64,000 bases of DNA, taken from contig NZ_JAPFGD010000001.1 of NCBI RefSeq assembly GCF_027257175.1, positions 1 to 64,000 of the forward strand, read 5' to 3'. The notes under the pieces are model-generated. The model ran no database searches. It was not told where the DNA came from and saw only the letters and a list, made by a program, of their open reading frames with translations. Positions 7,130-14,261 of the stretch are shown here, one piece after another; the stretch's first letter is position 1, and each line of letters begins with the position of its first letter. This DNA comes from Castellaniella sp. S9. GTDB lineage: Bacteria; Pseudomonadota; Gammaproteobacteria; Burkholderiales; Burkholderiaceae_B. Made by a program: the position numbers and the translations under genes.

Positions 7130-7329
7130 CAGACCCAAAGAACCTAGAGAACAGGCTGCATGAGAAGGCCGACCCGGCCCGCGCCGTTTCCACTGGCCGG
7201 GTGCGCTACACACTGGCCGAACTACTGGCCGACGCGGAAGCATCCGGGGCTTACCCGCTGCCGCCGGAGGAACGCGAATGGATGGATGCGCCGTCTGTGG
7301 GTCGGGAATGGCCAAACAGTGAAGATTGA
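7126..7329 (+). CDS. Small protein resembling the C-terminal tail of MazE-type antitoxins
   Basis: The 67-aa product contains VRYTLAELLADAEASGAYP followed by EEREWMDAPSVGREW. That pattern resembles the toxin-wrapping tail of MazE/PemI-type antitoxins (YTLxELL ... EExxWxxxPxVGRE). The AbrB-like DNA-binding half is absent and no MazF gene is nearby. It may be a remnant, or an orphan that neutralises toxins encoded elsewhere. It overlaps the 38-aa gene by ATGA and ends at a strong terminator, so it closes the ars transcript. Confidence 0.5.
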   Translation: MTDPKNLENRLHEKADPARAVSTGRVRYTLAELLADAEASGAYPLPPEEREWMDAPSVGREWPNSED

Positions 7330-7360
7330 AAAAGGCGGCCAGTTCGAGTGGCCGCCTTTT
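7328..7360. terminator. Bidirectional terminator between ars and transfer genes
   Basis: AAAAGGCGGCCA and TGGCCGCCTTTT form a perfect 12-bp stem around GTTCGAG, with T-runs on both strands. It separates the plus-strand ars operon from the minus-strand gene ending at 7366. Confidence 0.9.
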
Positions 7361-7365
7361 CGTCA

Positions 7366-7590
7366 TTAGCTGCACGCTTGGCGCAAGGCGTTCATTGCTT
7401 CTTGAAAATCAGCCTGTGCCGCCCGGCCCGTTTCAGCTTGGTAGTACACCACCATGAAAGCGTTGGCGACGGCTTCGGCCACTGGCCCCAGACTCTGCGC
7501 TGCGGCCTGGTCGATATACTCCAAGGAAGCTAAGATCGCCGCCGCCTGGTGCACGACATACCCCGGTTCGATAAGATGTTGTGTTGTCAT
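7366..7590 (-). CDS. Hypothetical protein at the end of the trb operon
   Basis: A 74-aa Ala-rich protein (MTTQHLIEPGYVVHQAAAIL) predicted to be largely helical, with no domain I recognise. A strong ribosome-binding site (GGAGAGGTG) precedes the ATG. It is the last gene of the trbJ-trbK-trbL transcript and stops just before the bidirectional terminator. Position suggests a plasmid or transfer accessory role, but there is no sequence evidence for one. Confidence 0.6.
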   Translation of the reverse strand: MTTQHLIEPGYVVHQAAAILASLEYIDQAAAQSLGPVAEAVANAFMVVYYQAETGRAAQADFQEAMNALRQACS

Positions 7591-7653
7591 GATTCACCTC
7601 TCCAATAGGTGTTGATTGAAAGTGCCGGGCTGGTTGTGGCCAGCCCGGTGCGC

Positions 7654-7899
7654 CTACAGGTATAGACCCGCCGCCTCCGCGAATGCCGACCGCTGATTAC
7701 TGCGCGCCTTGCCCTCGATGGGTACCGGCTTGGCTTCAAGCTCTCGCATAGGGTCTGGCCGTGCAGCAAAAGCCGCCGCTTCTGCCTCTCTATCAACTTC
7801 GGTCGATTGTTCGCCCAGCGGCGAAACAAACGCTTGGCCAGCTTCTTCCCTTGGCGTTTCATCCAGGGCCGCCAATGCGGCCATGTAAGGTGTTGTCAT
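7654..7899 (-). CDS. Hypothetical protein directly downstream of trbL
   Basis: An 81-aa protein (MTTPYMAALAALDETPREEA) starting 4 bp after the trbL stop, with an excellent ribosome-binding site (AAGGAAGGAG). It is acidic and Ala/Glu-rich, has no signal peptide or membrane segment, and belongs to no family I can name. An overlapping frame at 7587-7862 is a shadow. The tight coupling to trbL suggests a transfer-linked function. Confidence 0.55.
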   Translation of the reverse strand: MTTPYMAALAALDETPREEAGQAFVSPLGEQSTEVDREAEAAAFAARPDPMRELEAKPVPIEGKARSNQRSAFAEAAGLYL

Positions 7900-7903
7900 T
7901 GGT

Positions 7904-9559
7904 CTAGCTCCTTCCTTCGTTGTTGTCAGTGTTAGGATTCACGAAACCAGCAACCTCGGAATTCCGCTCCTGCTGCCGCTCCTGGGCATATGAAACGTAG
8001 TCCTCGACTCCGAACGTATTGCCCTCACTCTTGGCCTGCCATTCGGCATGAGACGCCATTGCTTGCGCCTGGTCGGACTCTGACAGCGCGTTGAATCCGC
8101 CGGTTTGATTTATCCAGCCGCCGCCACTTGGTTTGCCGGAACTGCCAGCATCACCGCCAAGGCTGTTGCCACCAAAGTCCTGCCCTTCGGTGCTCTGCGC
8201 CGTGTTTTCTCCTGGCTCCATACTGGCCCTGATTCCAGCCGCCAGTTTTCCGCCGGTTGTCTCTGCTACCCGCTCCTGGAACCCTTGCTGCATTTGAGAA
8301 CCGACACCCTTGGCCAGCTCGGATGCAGTACCAGCGGCCAGCTTCGCCGCCCTGGCAAAACCGCCACCACTTGAGCTGCTACCGCTGTCGCTAAAGCCTG
8401 CTGCCTGGGCAAACGGTGAACTGCCAGCCGTATCAGCCTCACCACCGCCGCTGCTGCTGCCACTGTTGGCTATCGACCCCATGCTGGGCATATCGCTACC
8501 GGCGCCCATCGAGGCTGATGCTTTCTGGAATGCCGCCTGGATGGCCGATGCGCCGCCCACAGCCCCGGTAGCAGCTCCCATCACGGCCTTACCAGCCATT
8601 GCTGCGCCGCCGGTGGCCATGCTTGCCGCTGTCATTGCAGCCCCCATAGCTGCGCCTGCACCGAAGCTACCCGCTCCACCGATAGCGCCCAGGCTCGCGC
8701 CCGTCACAATCCCGGAAATCATCGAAGGAACCTTGTTGACCAGGAACAGCAATATCAAAGCAATCACCAACATAACGGCCAGCTCTTGAGAGGTCACACC
8801 CTCGCTGATTTGCGCGTAATAGTGATTGATGAACTGCTTGCCAATTGCGACCAGCAGCACCATCGCCATGAGCTGCGCGGCCACGCCCAACACGGTTTTG
8901 TAGTAGTTGATGGCCATGTCGGAAGTCCAACGCGACCCACCAAATCCGAGAAAGAAAATGCCGGCATACATCAGAATCCAAGCCGATGCCATGACCAGCA
9001 GTAGGTTAATCGCGATCAATGCCATGACGATCAACACAGCAATGGCCAACAACTCCATGACCAAGGCCGTTGCGAACTGTCGCCACCCCAATTCCGACGT
9101 GGCCTGTACTGTTTTGTGATACAGCTCAAAACCCAAGTCGAGGATGCTTGATGGCCCCAGCTTGCTATCAGACAAACCACCTGCCTGCGCTCCCAGCATT
9201 TGCAAGGACTCAACCATCGTTCCAGCGATATTCATGCCGGTAGTGGCATTCGTCAGCAGCCACCAGAAAAAGCCGGTGAAGATCGTGAACCGGACGAACT
9301 CCGCGAAGAACTCGCCAATGTCGGCCTTGCGCAAGGCCATCTGGCCAAATGTCCAGACCATCGAAATCACTACCAGCGTCCAGAACAACCGGGATGCGGC
9401 AGCTTCAATGGCAGGCCCCCAGGTTGATGCCGTAGTGTGAAAACGCTCCAGGACGTCATTCATGACACCGCTACTGCTAAGTTCCTGCGCCATCGCCGGT
9501 TCAGCTAACGCCGCAGTAACGGCCACCATCAGGCCACCAAAAACAATTTTTTTAACCAT
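7904..9559 (-). CDS. trbL: TrbL, mating-pair-formation inner-membrane protein
   Basis: This 551-aa protein starts with a hydrophobic signal-like segment, has about six membrane helices over its first 270 residues (for example ALVMELLAIAVLIVMALIAI and SAWILMYAGIFFLGFGGSRW), and ends in a long Gly/Ala/Ser-rich soluble tail. This is the TrbL/VirB6 plan, in which the protein forms part of the inner-membrane channel of type IV secretion. I prefer the ATG at 9559, preceded by GAGGTGG, over a GTG at 9568. It follows trbK as in RP4, but the ATPases TrbB and TrbE and the other channel genes are missing. Confidence 0.88.
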   Translation of the reverse strand: MVKKIVFGGLMVAVTAALAEPAMAQELSSSGVMNDVLERFHTTASTWGPAIEAAASRLFWTLVVISMVWTFGQMALRKADIGEFFAEFVRFTIFTGFFWWLLTNATTGMNIAGTMVESLQMLGAQAGGLSDSKLGPSSILDLGFELYHKTVQATSELGWRQFATALVMELLAIAVLIVMALIAINLLLVMASAWILMYAGIFFLGFGGSRWTSDMAINYYKTVLGVAAQLMAMVLLVAIGKQFINHYYAQISEGVTSQELAVMLVIALILLFLVNKVPSMISGIVTGASLGAIGGAGSFGAGAAMGAAMTAASMATGGAAMAGKAVMGAATGAVGGASAIQAAFQKASASMGAGSDMPSMGSIANSGSSSGGGEADTAGSSPFAQAAGFSDSGSSSSGGGFARAAKLAAGTASELAKGVGSQMQQGFQERVAETTGGKLAAGIRASMEPGENTAQSTEGQDFGGNSLGGDAGSSGKPSGGGWINQTGGFNALSESDQAQAMASHAEWQAKSEGNTFGVEDYVSYAQERQQERNSEVAGFVNPNTDNNEGRS

Positions 9560-9569
9560 GTCGGCCACC

Positions 9570-9806
9570 TCAATAATTGTCTTTAGGGCTGGGCTTGAAC
9601 TCCCACTGGCGCATTTGTTTGGCCTTCTGGAATGCTCTGCATTCCTCGGTAAAAGCCGCTCGGTTCGCTTCGCTGCGCGTTTCGTTCAATGCTGCCTGGA
9701 ACGCATCAGGGGCGCACGTCGCCGCGTTTGGTTCGGGCATCCTTTCCTGTTCACATCCAGCCAACAACAGCACCGCAGCCGCCGCAGTAAATAAGATTTT
9801 TTTCAT
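9570..9806 (-). CDS. trbK: TrbK-like lipoprotein (candidate entry-exclusion factor)
   Basis: The 78-aa protein has a lipoprotein signal with lipobox LLAGC (Cys18), so it would be an anchored periplasmic protein. It sits between trbJ and trbL, where RP4 encodes TrbK, the lipoprotein that blocks entry of related plasmids. The C-terminus (QMRQWEFKPSPKDNY) closely matches the end of TrbJ. Apart from position and lipobox there is little family-specific sequence, so the name is positional. Confidence 0.65.
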   Translation of the reverse strand: MKKILFTAAAAVLLLAGCEQERMPEPNAATCAPDAFQAALNETRSEANRAAFTEECRAFQKAKQMRQWEFKPSPKDNY

Positions 9807-9818
9807 CGCACCATCTCC

Positions 9819-10604
9819 CTAGTAGTTGTCTGCCGGACTCGGGCGAAACGTCCAGGTACGCATTTGCTCGGCCCTGGCATCACCTCGCGCCTCGGTATCG
9901 AGTTCTGCGGCAATCCGGGCCGCCTCTGCATTGTGTTGAGCGGTCAACATGGTGCGAATCTGCAAGAGCTGGTTGGCCTGCTGGCTGGCAAGCTGGTTGG
10001 CGTAGCCGATGGCCTGTAGCTGGCCAGTTGCGCCCTGGGCCGCGCCTTGCAGCCGCTCCAGGGTACGGGCGTCATCCCTCAACGCCTTTTGCTGGTCGGC
10101 CACGGTCTGAAACAGGGCATCATTGGCCTTCTTTTGCGACTCGGACGCCAGGCGGCGGTTTTCAGCCATTGCGGCCTGTTCGGCGGGTGTGCAACCGGCG
10201 GTGCCGTTAAAGCAAGGGGATGAACGGTAATAGGCCACGTCCTGGAACTTGGCCAGGTAGTTGTCCAGGCTGCCAAGCTGGTTTTCGTAATACGCCAGGG
10301 TGTTCTGAGCCGCCATCAATCGGTTGATGGTGGTCTGCGCCTGATCCCAGATATACGCGGCCGGGGCCATCGTGTTTTGCAGTTGGTTTTCGTACTGCTG
10401 CAATTGGGTCTGATACTGCTCAATCTGTTTGAGCGTCTGCGCTACAGACTCGATGGCAGTCATGATGTTCTGAGTCAGGTTGCCGCCGTCGATGACAGGG
10501 ATGCCAGCCTGAACAGGGGCGATGCTGATAGTGGTGATAAAGCCAGTTGCGAGCGCAACGGCTAGAGCGGTTTTTTTAGCCGCTAAAATTCGGCTGTTTC
10601 GCAT
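9819..10604 (-). CDS. trbJ: TrbJ, periplasmic mating-pair-formation protein
   Basis: The protein has a signal peptide ending near APVQA-G and then a Gln-rich helical region (LKQIEQYQTQLQQYENQL) typical of TrbJ/VirB5 proteins, which act at the pilus tip and in adhesion. A Cys pair (SSPCFNGTAGCTP) probably forms a periplasmic disulfide. I chose the ATG at 10604, which lies 8 bp after GAGAGG and matches the alpA start relative to the duplicated upstream block; an ATG at 10610 is only 2 bp from that site. It is the first gene of trbJ-trbK-trbL. Confidence 0.87.
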   Translation of the reverse strand: MRNSRILAAKKTALAVALATGFITTISIAPVQAGIPVIDGGNLTQNIMTAIESVAQTLKQIEQYQTQLQQYENQLQNTMAPAAYIWDQAQTTINRLMAAQNTLAYYENQLGSLDNYLAKFQDVAYYRSSPCFNGTAGCTPAEQAAMAENRRLASESQKKANDALFQTVADQQKALRDDARTLERLQGAAQGATGQLQAIGYANQLASQQANQLLQIRTMLTAQHNAEAARIAAELDTEARGDARAEQMRTWTFRPSPADNY

Positions 10605-10720
10605 GGTCATTACCTCTCAAATGAATAGTTGCTATTCATCGAGTAGCTGCACTATGCACTATTCGGTAATTGACCAGCCCGATGCCGGTGGGCGGCCTTT
10701 TTTATAAGATCACGGCATCA
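10605..10720. promoter_or_regulatory. Duplicated regulatory block, copy A (upstream of trbJ)
   Basis: This block is largely identical to 14262-14377 upstream of alpA. It contains the perfect palindrome ATGAATAGTTGCTATTCAT at 10621-10639, which begins about 17 bp upstream of trbJ, a shared GAGAGG ribosome-binding site, and an inverted repeat GATGCCG (10681-10687) with CGGCATC (10713-10719). A further match (ATGCTATCAAAG and following bases) lies at about 10947, on the other side of the stbC-like gene. A common regulator probably controls both operons. Confidence 0.7.
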
Positions 10721-10915
10721 AGTCAGAACTTTCTTCGCTGGTTTCGATTCACTCAGCCCAACTTCCCGGCTAATCTCATCCAGCTCCAACGGTTGTACTG
10801 CCGCTGTCAGTATTTCGCGTATTTCCGCGTCGGTGCTCCTCTCATTTAGCGCTGCTCGAACCTTCAACGCTCGGTGCACCTCGGCGGGCAAGTTTCTGAT
10901 TAGCACATTGGCCAT
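10718..10915 (-). CDS. stbC: FitA/StbC-type plasmid-stability antitoxin, orphan
   Basis: The 65-aa protein starts MANVLIRNLPAEVHRALKVR and continues AALNERSTDAEIREIL, the Arc-type ribbon-helix-helix pattern of FitA/StbC proteins. These pair with PIN-domain toxins (FitB/StbB). No toxin gene follows; the next gene downstream is trbJ. I use the ATG at 10915 (ribosome-binding site AAGGGAAG) over a TTG at 10939. The gene interrupts the copy-A regulatory block relative to copy B, so it may be a late insertion. Confidence 0.75.
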   Translation of the reverse strand: MANVLIRNLPAEVHRALKVRAALNERSTDAEIREILTAAVQPLELDEISREVGLSESKPAKKVLT

Positions 10916-10980
10916 ATCACTTCCCTTTTGGTGTACCAAACAGTTATGCTATCAAAGCAATCAAAAATATCAACCGTTGA

Positions 10981-11352
10981 TTACTTTCTACTTGGCCGAA
11001 CCACACTTTTCATGACCTGCCCCATTTCGTCCTGGGTAGCCTCGATCCGGCCCAGCAGCGCCAAGATGGTCGCCTCGCCAAAGTTGGCCGTCCGCACGTC
11101 ATCGGTCAGCCAGAGTTTCAGCAGGCCACCAAGTCGGCCAAGGTCGCCATTGATGCGGGCCAGTTCGCGCACGCGCTCGTAGTCGGTGATGCCCTTGATT
11201 TCGTAGCCCTGGCCGACTTCGCGCAAGTAGCGCGCAACACTCAAGCCCGCCTGCCGGGCTTGGCGTTCGATCTCTTCTTTCTCATCCGGGAACACCGGCA
11301 CCCGTAGGTGGTGGCGGCGCTTCCGGCCCGCTTGCTTTTCGTATTCCTCCAT
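10981..11352 (-). CDS. traJ: TraJ relaxosome protein (IncP type)
   Basis: The 123-aa protein contains EEIERQARQAGLSVARYLRE and a long helical C-terminus, matching IncP TraJ in length and layout. TraJ binds the inverted repeat beside nic and recruits the TraI relaxase. It is transcribed away from an RP4-like oriT that directly precedes it, exactly as in RP4. In RP4 traI follows; here a stbC-like gene and then trbJ follow, so the relaxase is missing. The start has a GAGG ribosome-binding site. Confidence 0.85.
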   Translation of the reverse strand: MEEYEKQAGRKRRHHLRVPVFPDEKEEIERQARQAGLSVARYLREVGQGYEIKGITDYERVRELARINGDLGRLGGLLKLWLTDDVRTANFGEATILALLGRIEATQDEMGQVMKSVVRPSRK

Positions 11353-11396
11353 CGTCCAACCTCGCTTGTTGCTTCTTTGCCGGCGGTAGCTGGTTG

Positions 11397-11510
11397 CCTC
11401 GCAGAGCAGGATTCCCGTTGAGTGCCCCCGGCGCGAATAAGGGATAGTGAAGATAGATAACCGGCTTGCCGGTTAGCTAACTTCACCCATCCTGCCCGCA
11501 TCTCAACCAC
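11397..11510. other. oriT: RP4-like origin of transfer (oriT)
   Basis: Several blocks match the RP4/IncP oriT as I know it: CTCGCAGAGCAGGATTCCCG near 11398, GCGAATAAGGGA near 11433, a dyad TAACCGGC-TT-GCCGGTTA at 11458-11475, and ACTTCACCCATCCTGCCCG ending near 11498. By analogy nicking occurs on the plus strand between 11494 (G) and 11495 (C). The dyad sequence differs from RP4, while the nic core is nearly unchanged. No relaxase gene is present in the window. Confidence 0.87.
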
Positions 11511-11586
11511 TATCGCAACTCTAACGGATATCGAACAACGGGCTACTTATCCTCAAACTAACATCGATTACTGGCAACACAGATGT

Positions 11587-11678
11587 AATCGCCAAAGAAT
11601 CGGTATGTAATCGGTATAGCTGCTTGAGAATCGCTGTTAAATCGGCTTCAAATCGGAATCCAGAATGCTAGAAATCGA
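11587..11678. repeat. Phased AATCG repeats between oriT and oriV
   Basis: AATCG followed by G, C or A occurs at 11587, 11598, 11609, 11629, 11640, 11651 and 11673. The spacings are 11, 11, 20, 11, 11 and 22 bp, so all copies face nearly the same side of the helix. Direct repeats at 11-bp spacing are known as centromere or segregation sites, such as the StbA sites near the R388 oriT. A protein-binding array is therefore likely; the protein is not identified. No coding sequence is convincing between 11520 and 12335. Confidence 0.55.
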
Positions 11679-11899
11679 AAAACACCACCCGCCCCAATAG
11701 GGCGAGTTGAACGCCAAGAAGGAAGGCATAGCCCGCCCCTCAAGTGTCAATGAACACGAGAAATTTGCCGCCCTTCCCGTCATACCACTAAGGCGACGTA
11801 TTGATATTTGAGGGGCAATCTTTCCGGATGTTGACACCTTCACGCAGGTTACCGGCTATGCGTATCCAGCAGCACGGCTTATTCCTGTTTGGTAATAAT

Positions 11900-12393
11900 A
11901 AGAATAATAATCTTCTTATTATTCTTACCGGATAGATAAACATTGCCAGATCATTTGAAATCTTGGGTTAGAGTCTCGACATAGAGAATTCATAAGCGCA
12001 CACAGCAGCCCTCCAGCGCTGCTAGCGACACTTTCGGCTTCAGAACATGGGGCAGGACACCCTGATTGCTTTCACCGCTCACAAGGCGTCTCAGAAGCCA
12101 CAATAGCCACCTTTTCTCTTCTTGGCGTTAAACCATCGGCCTATGGCCGATTGAGAAAGCCCGCCAGGGCTTTATTGGCAAGGTCAGAACGCGCCCTCAA
12201 GGCGCGAGCTGCACCGCGCATGATGGATTATCTTTAGATAATCTTGGATGGATTTCTCAAACTCCCCGCAAAGCCTTACCCCATCTGGGTTTTCCAGATC
12301 GGGACGGGTGGCGTTACGACGGTGAAAGGGTGACGTTACGACGGTAGGCGGGTGGTGTTACGACGGTAAATAGGTGCTGTTGCCGTGTGGCCA
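11900..12393. other. oriV: Candidate IncQ-like vegetative origin (oriV)
   Basis: This stretch carries an 11-bp-stem AT hairpin (11900-11926), then perfect hairpins at 12135-12151, 12156-12173, 12191-12205, 12226-12243 and 12283-12299, then tandem iterons starting at 12306. IncQ origins combine iterons bound by RepC, an AT-rich segment opened by RepA, and palindromic primase start sites, and IncQ-2 iterons are 22 bp as here. The neighbouring repA and repC support the call. The functional limits are inferred. Confidence 0.65.
12306..12393. repeat. Four tandem 22-bp iterons overlapping the 3' end of repC
   Basis: Units begin at 12306, 12328, 12350 and 12372. The first three share GGGTG-N-(C/T)GTTACGACGGT; the fourth is degenerate (AGGTGCTGTTGCCG). 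They are candidate RepC binding sites. The third and fourth lie inside the repC frame and encode its last residues. Confidence 0.8.
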
Positions 12394-13220
12394 GGCCTCT
12401 TGATTTCCCATTTTCCCTTGGCGTACTCGTTTACTATCCAACCCACGGCGGCAACTTCGGCCAGAGCCTTACGAGCGGTCTGGCGGCGTGTTTTAAGTGT
12501 GTTGGGGTTGGTGACTTCATCTGGCCAGACATAGCCGCAAAGCGTGTCCACCTCCACGCGCCCGGATTTGCCGGGGTCGATCCAGCCGCATAGCCGTTGA
12601 TGCATCAGCCGTGCCGGATCAGTCTTTAGCACCCGCACTTCCGCCATGTCGATACGGGCATATGGACGATGCCCCAGGATCGCTTCGGCAATGCGCGGAT
12701 TCAGGGCAACCCATAGCCTGCCGTCCGCCTCGTCAAAAGCGTGGCTCATCAGGTGGAACGCGGCTTGCCGCCGTCCCTTCGTCACAAGGATGGTGACGTT
12801 CGACATGCGTAGCAGGCTGGCTTTGAGCGCCTTGATGTTGTCGCCGCTATCCGTCATGCCCGTTTCTGAGAGCAGCTTGGTCAGGCTCTCACGAACCACC
12901 AAGCCGTCTTGCTCAATGGCTTCGAAACGTGGCTCAAGGAATAGCCGTAGCTGTCGCCCGGTCTCACTGGTCGGTTCCGGGGTCAGCAAGATGCCGTTCG
13001 GCCCGCCAAGGGCCACGATGCCTTGCAGAAGGCGCATGTCATCGGCCCCAAGAGGTTCGAAACCAACGAAGCGCATGGATTCGCCTTCACCAAAGGTGTA
13101 GGTCACGTCCAGCTTGCCCCGTTTGCGCTCGCCACGCTTGAGGCTACGAAACAGACCAGGTGCCAAACAGTGCGCGGGATCATGCCGAACGTGGGTCAAG
13201 TTATGCTTAGGCTTCTTCAC
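12336..13220 (-). CDS. repC: IncQ-type RepC iteron-binding initiator
   Basis: The 294-aa protein starts MKKPKHNLTHVRHDPAHCLA and contains LFRSLKRGERKRGKLDVTY, RQLRLFLEPRFEA and LMHQRLCGWIDPGKSGRVEV, all characteristic of RSF1010/IncQ RepC, which binds oriV iterons and opens the origin. Compared with RSF1010 RepC it has a C-terminal extension of roughly 15 residues, ending YRRNTTRLPS, read from the iterons. It overlaps the end of repA by 14 bp. No repB/mobA primase gene is present, which is unusual for IncQ replication. Confidence 0.9.
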   Translation of the reverse strand: MKKPKHNLTHVRHDPAHCLAPGLFRSLKRGERKRGKLDVTYTFGEGESMRFVGFEPLGADDMRLLQGIVALGGPNGILLTPEPTSETGRQLRLFLEPRFEAIEQDGLVVRESLTKLLSETGMTDSGDNIKALKASLLRMSNVTILVTKGRRQAAFHLMSHAFDEADGRLWVALNPRIAEAILGHRPYARIDMAEVRVLKTDPARLMHQRLCGWIDPGKSGRVEVDTLCGYVWPDEVTNPNTLKTRRQTARKALAEVAAVGWIVNEYAKGKWEIKRPGHTATAPIYRRNTTRLPS

Positions 13221-14034
13221 GCGGCCTCCTTTTCACCTTGCACTGCCGCTCCAGTACAGCAGGCTTCAACACGCCGCCGTCGTGCCGTCTAAACCAGAGT
13301 TCTTGAAAAGGCGCGCCATAGTTGGCCTTGCTGACGCCAAAGCGGACAAAATACCCGCGCTGACAATCATCGACCCCCAGTATCTCGGCCTCGCCTTGCG
13401 TCATGCCGGATAGGTACGATTGCCAACGGATGTTATCGACCAGTACGGACGATCCACGACTGGCCTGCTGTTGATCGCCCGACCCCATCATGGCTGCGCT
13501 TTTGCTCGCGTGGTGCAGAAACACAATGGAGCAGCCTGTATCCGCGGCTATAGCCTCCATGTGCCCCACAACCTGCGCCATCGGCCCGCTAGCGTTCTCC
13601 TCCTCGATGTGGAAGCGTCGCAAAGTGTCCAAGATCATCAAGCGACGACCTTCAGCGGCTCGATTGAGGGCATCGAACCAGCTAGCAACCATGATGTTGG
13701 GGCATTTACCGATCAAGGGTTCAATGAGCAAACCATCAGCCACAGCTTGCCGTTCTGCGGCGCTGAGGTGCGCCCCAAGGGCGTGCAGACGATGGTGAAT
13801 AGCCGACGGTGGATCTTCAGCAGGCAGATAGACCACTTGCCCGGTGGGAAACTCGCCTATTTCAAGTAAATCAGGCCCCCCAGCAATCTGTGCAGCCAAT
13901 TGAAGGGCCAACATTGATTTACCAGCCCCACCAGGCGATACAAGAGCACCAACAGTGCCTGCAACCATATTAGGCAGAACATAATCAATGGGTGGCGGCA
14001 ATTCCGTGAAAGCCGCCATAAGATCAAGAGCCAT
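13207..14034 (-). CDS. repA: IncQ-type RepA replicative helicase
   Basis: The 275-aa RecA-fold protein contains LPPPIDYVLPNMVAGTVGAL, Walker A (SPGGAGKSMLALQLA, around residue 37), a Walker B region (RRLMILDTLRRFHIEEEN) and QQASRGSSVLVDNIRWQSYL. These closely resemble hexameric 5'-3' helicase RepA of IncQ plasmids. It would load at oriV with RepC. It starts 4 bp after alpA stops and overlaps repC, so the three genes form one operon. Length is normal. Confidence 0.92.
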   Translation of the reverse strand: MALDLMAAFTELPPPIDYVLPNMVAGTVGALVSPGGAGKSMLALQLAAQIAGGPDLLEIGEFPTGQVVYLPAEDPPSAIHHRLHALGAHLSAAERQAVADGLLIEPLIGKCPNIMVASWFDALNRAAEGRRLMILDTLRRFHIEEENASGPMAQVVGHMEAIAADTGCSIVFLHHASKSAAMMGSGDQQQASRGSSVLVDNIRWQSYLSGMTQGEAEILGVDDCQRGYFVRFGVSKANYGAPFQELWFRRHDGGVLKPAVLERQCKVKRRPREEA

Positions 14035-14038
14035 ATAA

Positions 14039-14260
14039 CTAGCCCTCTATAGGGCCAGGTCGCGCAGCTTGATCGCCCGATGATTTACGTGTCTCAATCC
14101 ACTTTTCGACCTCTGACAAATCCCAAGCGACGTTTCTACTGGTAAGCGCGATGCGGCGTGGAAACTCCCCTCGCTGCTCCAGGTTATAAATTGTTCGTGT
14201 CGAAAGCGGGATCATCTCCAGGAGCTTCTTCCTGTTGATGAGGGTCTTGATATTTTGCAT
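14039..14260 (-). CDS. alpA: AlpA-family excisionase/regulator
   Basis: The 73-aa protein has the AlpA/MerR-like helix-turn-helix pattern NRKKLLEMIPLSTRTIYNLE followed by GEFPRRIALTSRNVAWDLSE and EKWIETR. Such proteins activate or assist integrase-mediated excision of P4-like elements. It heads the alpA-repA-repC operon, with a GAGAGG ribosome-binding site inside the duplicated block. It lies downstream of the integrase on the same strand, and may itself bind the palindrome upstream of both operons; that is inference. Confidence 0.85.
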   Translation of the reverse strand: MQNIKTLINRKKLLEMIPLSTRTIYNLEQRGEFPRRIALTSRNVAWDLSEVEKWIETRKSSGDQAARPGPIEG

Positions 14261-14261
14261 G

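Noticed and set aside
7587..7862. 91-aa frame overlapping the gene at 7654-7899
   Set aside because: The other frame has a strong ribosome-binding site 4 bp after trbL and a less basic composition.
11637..11843. 68-aa minus-strand frame between oriT and oriV
   Set aside because: No ribosome-binding site or family resemblance, and it overlaps the phased repeats; probably non-coding origin DNA.
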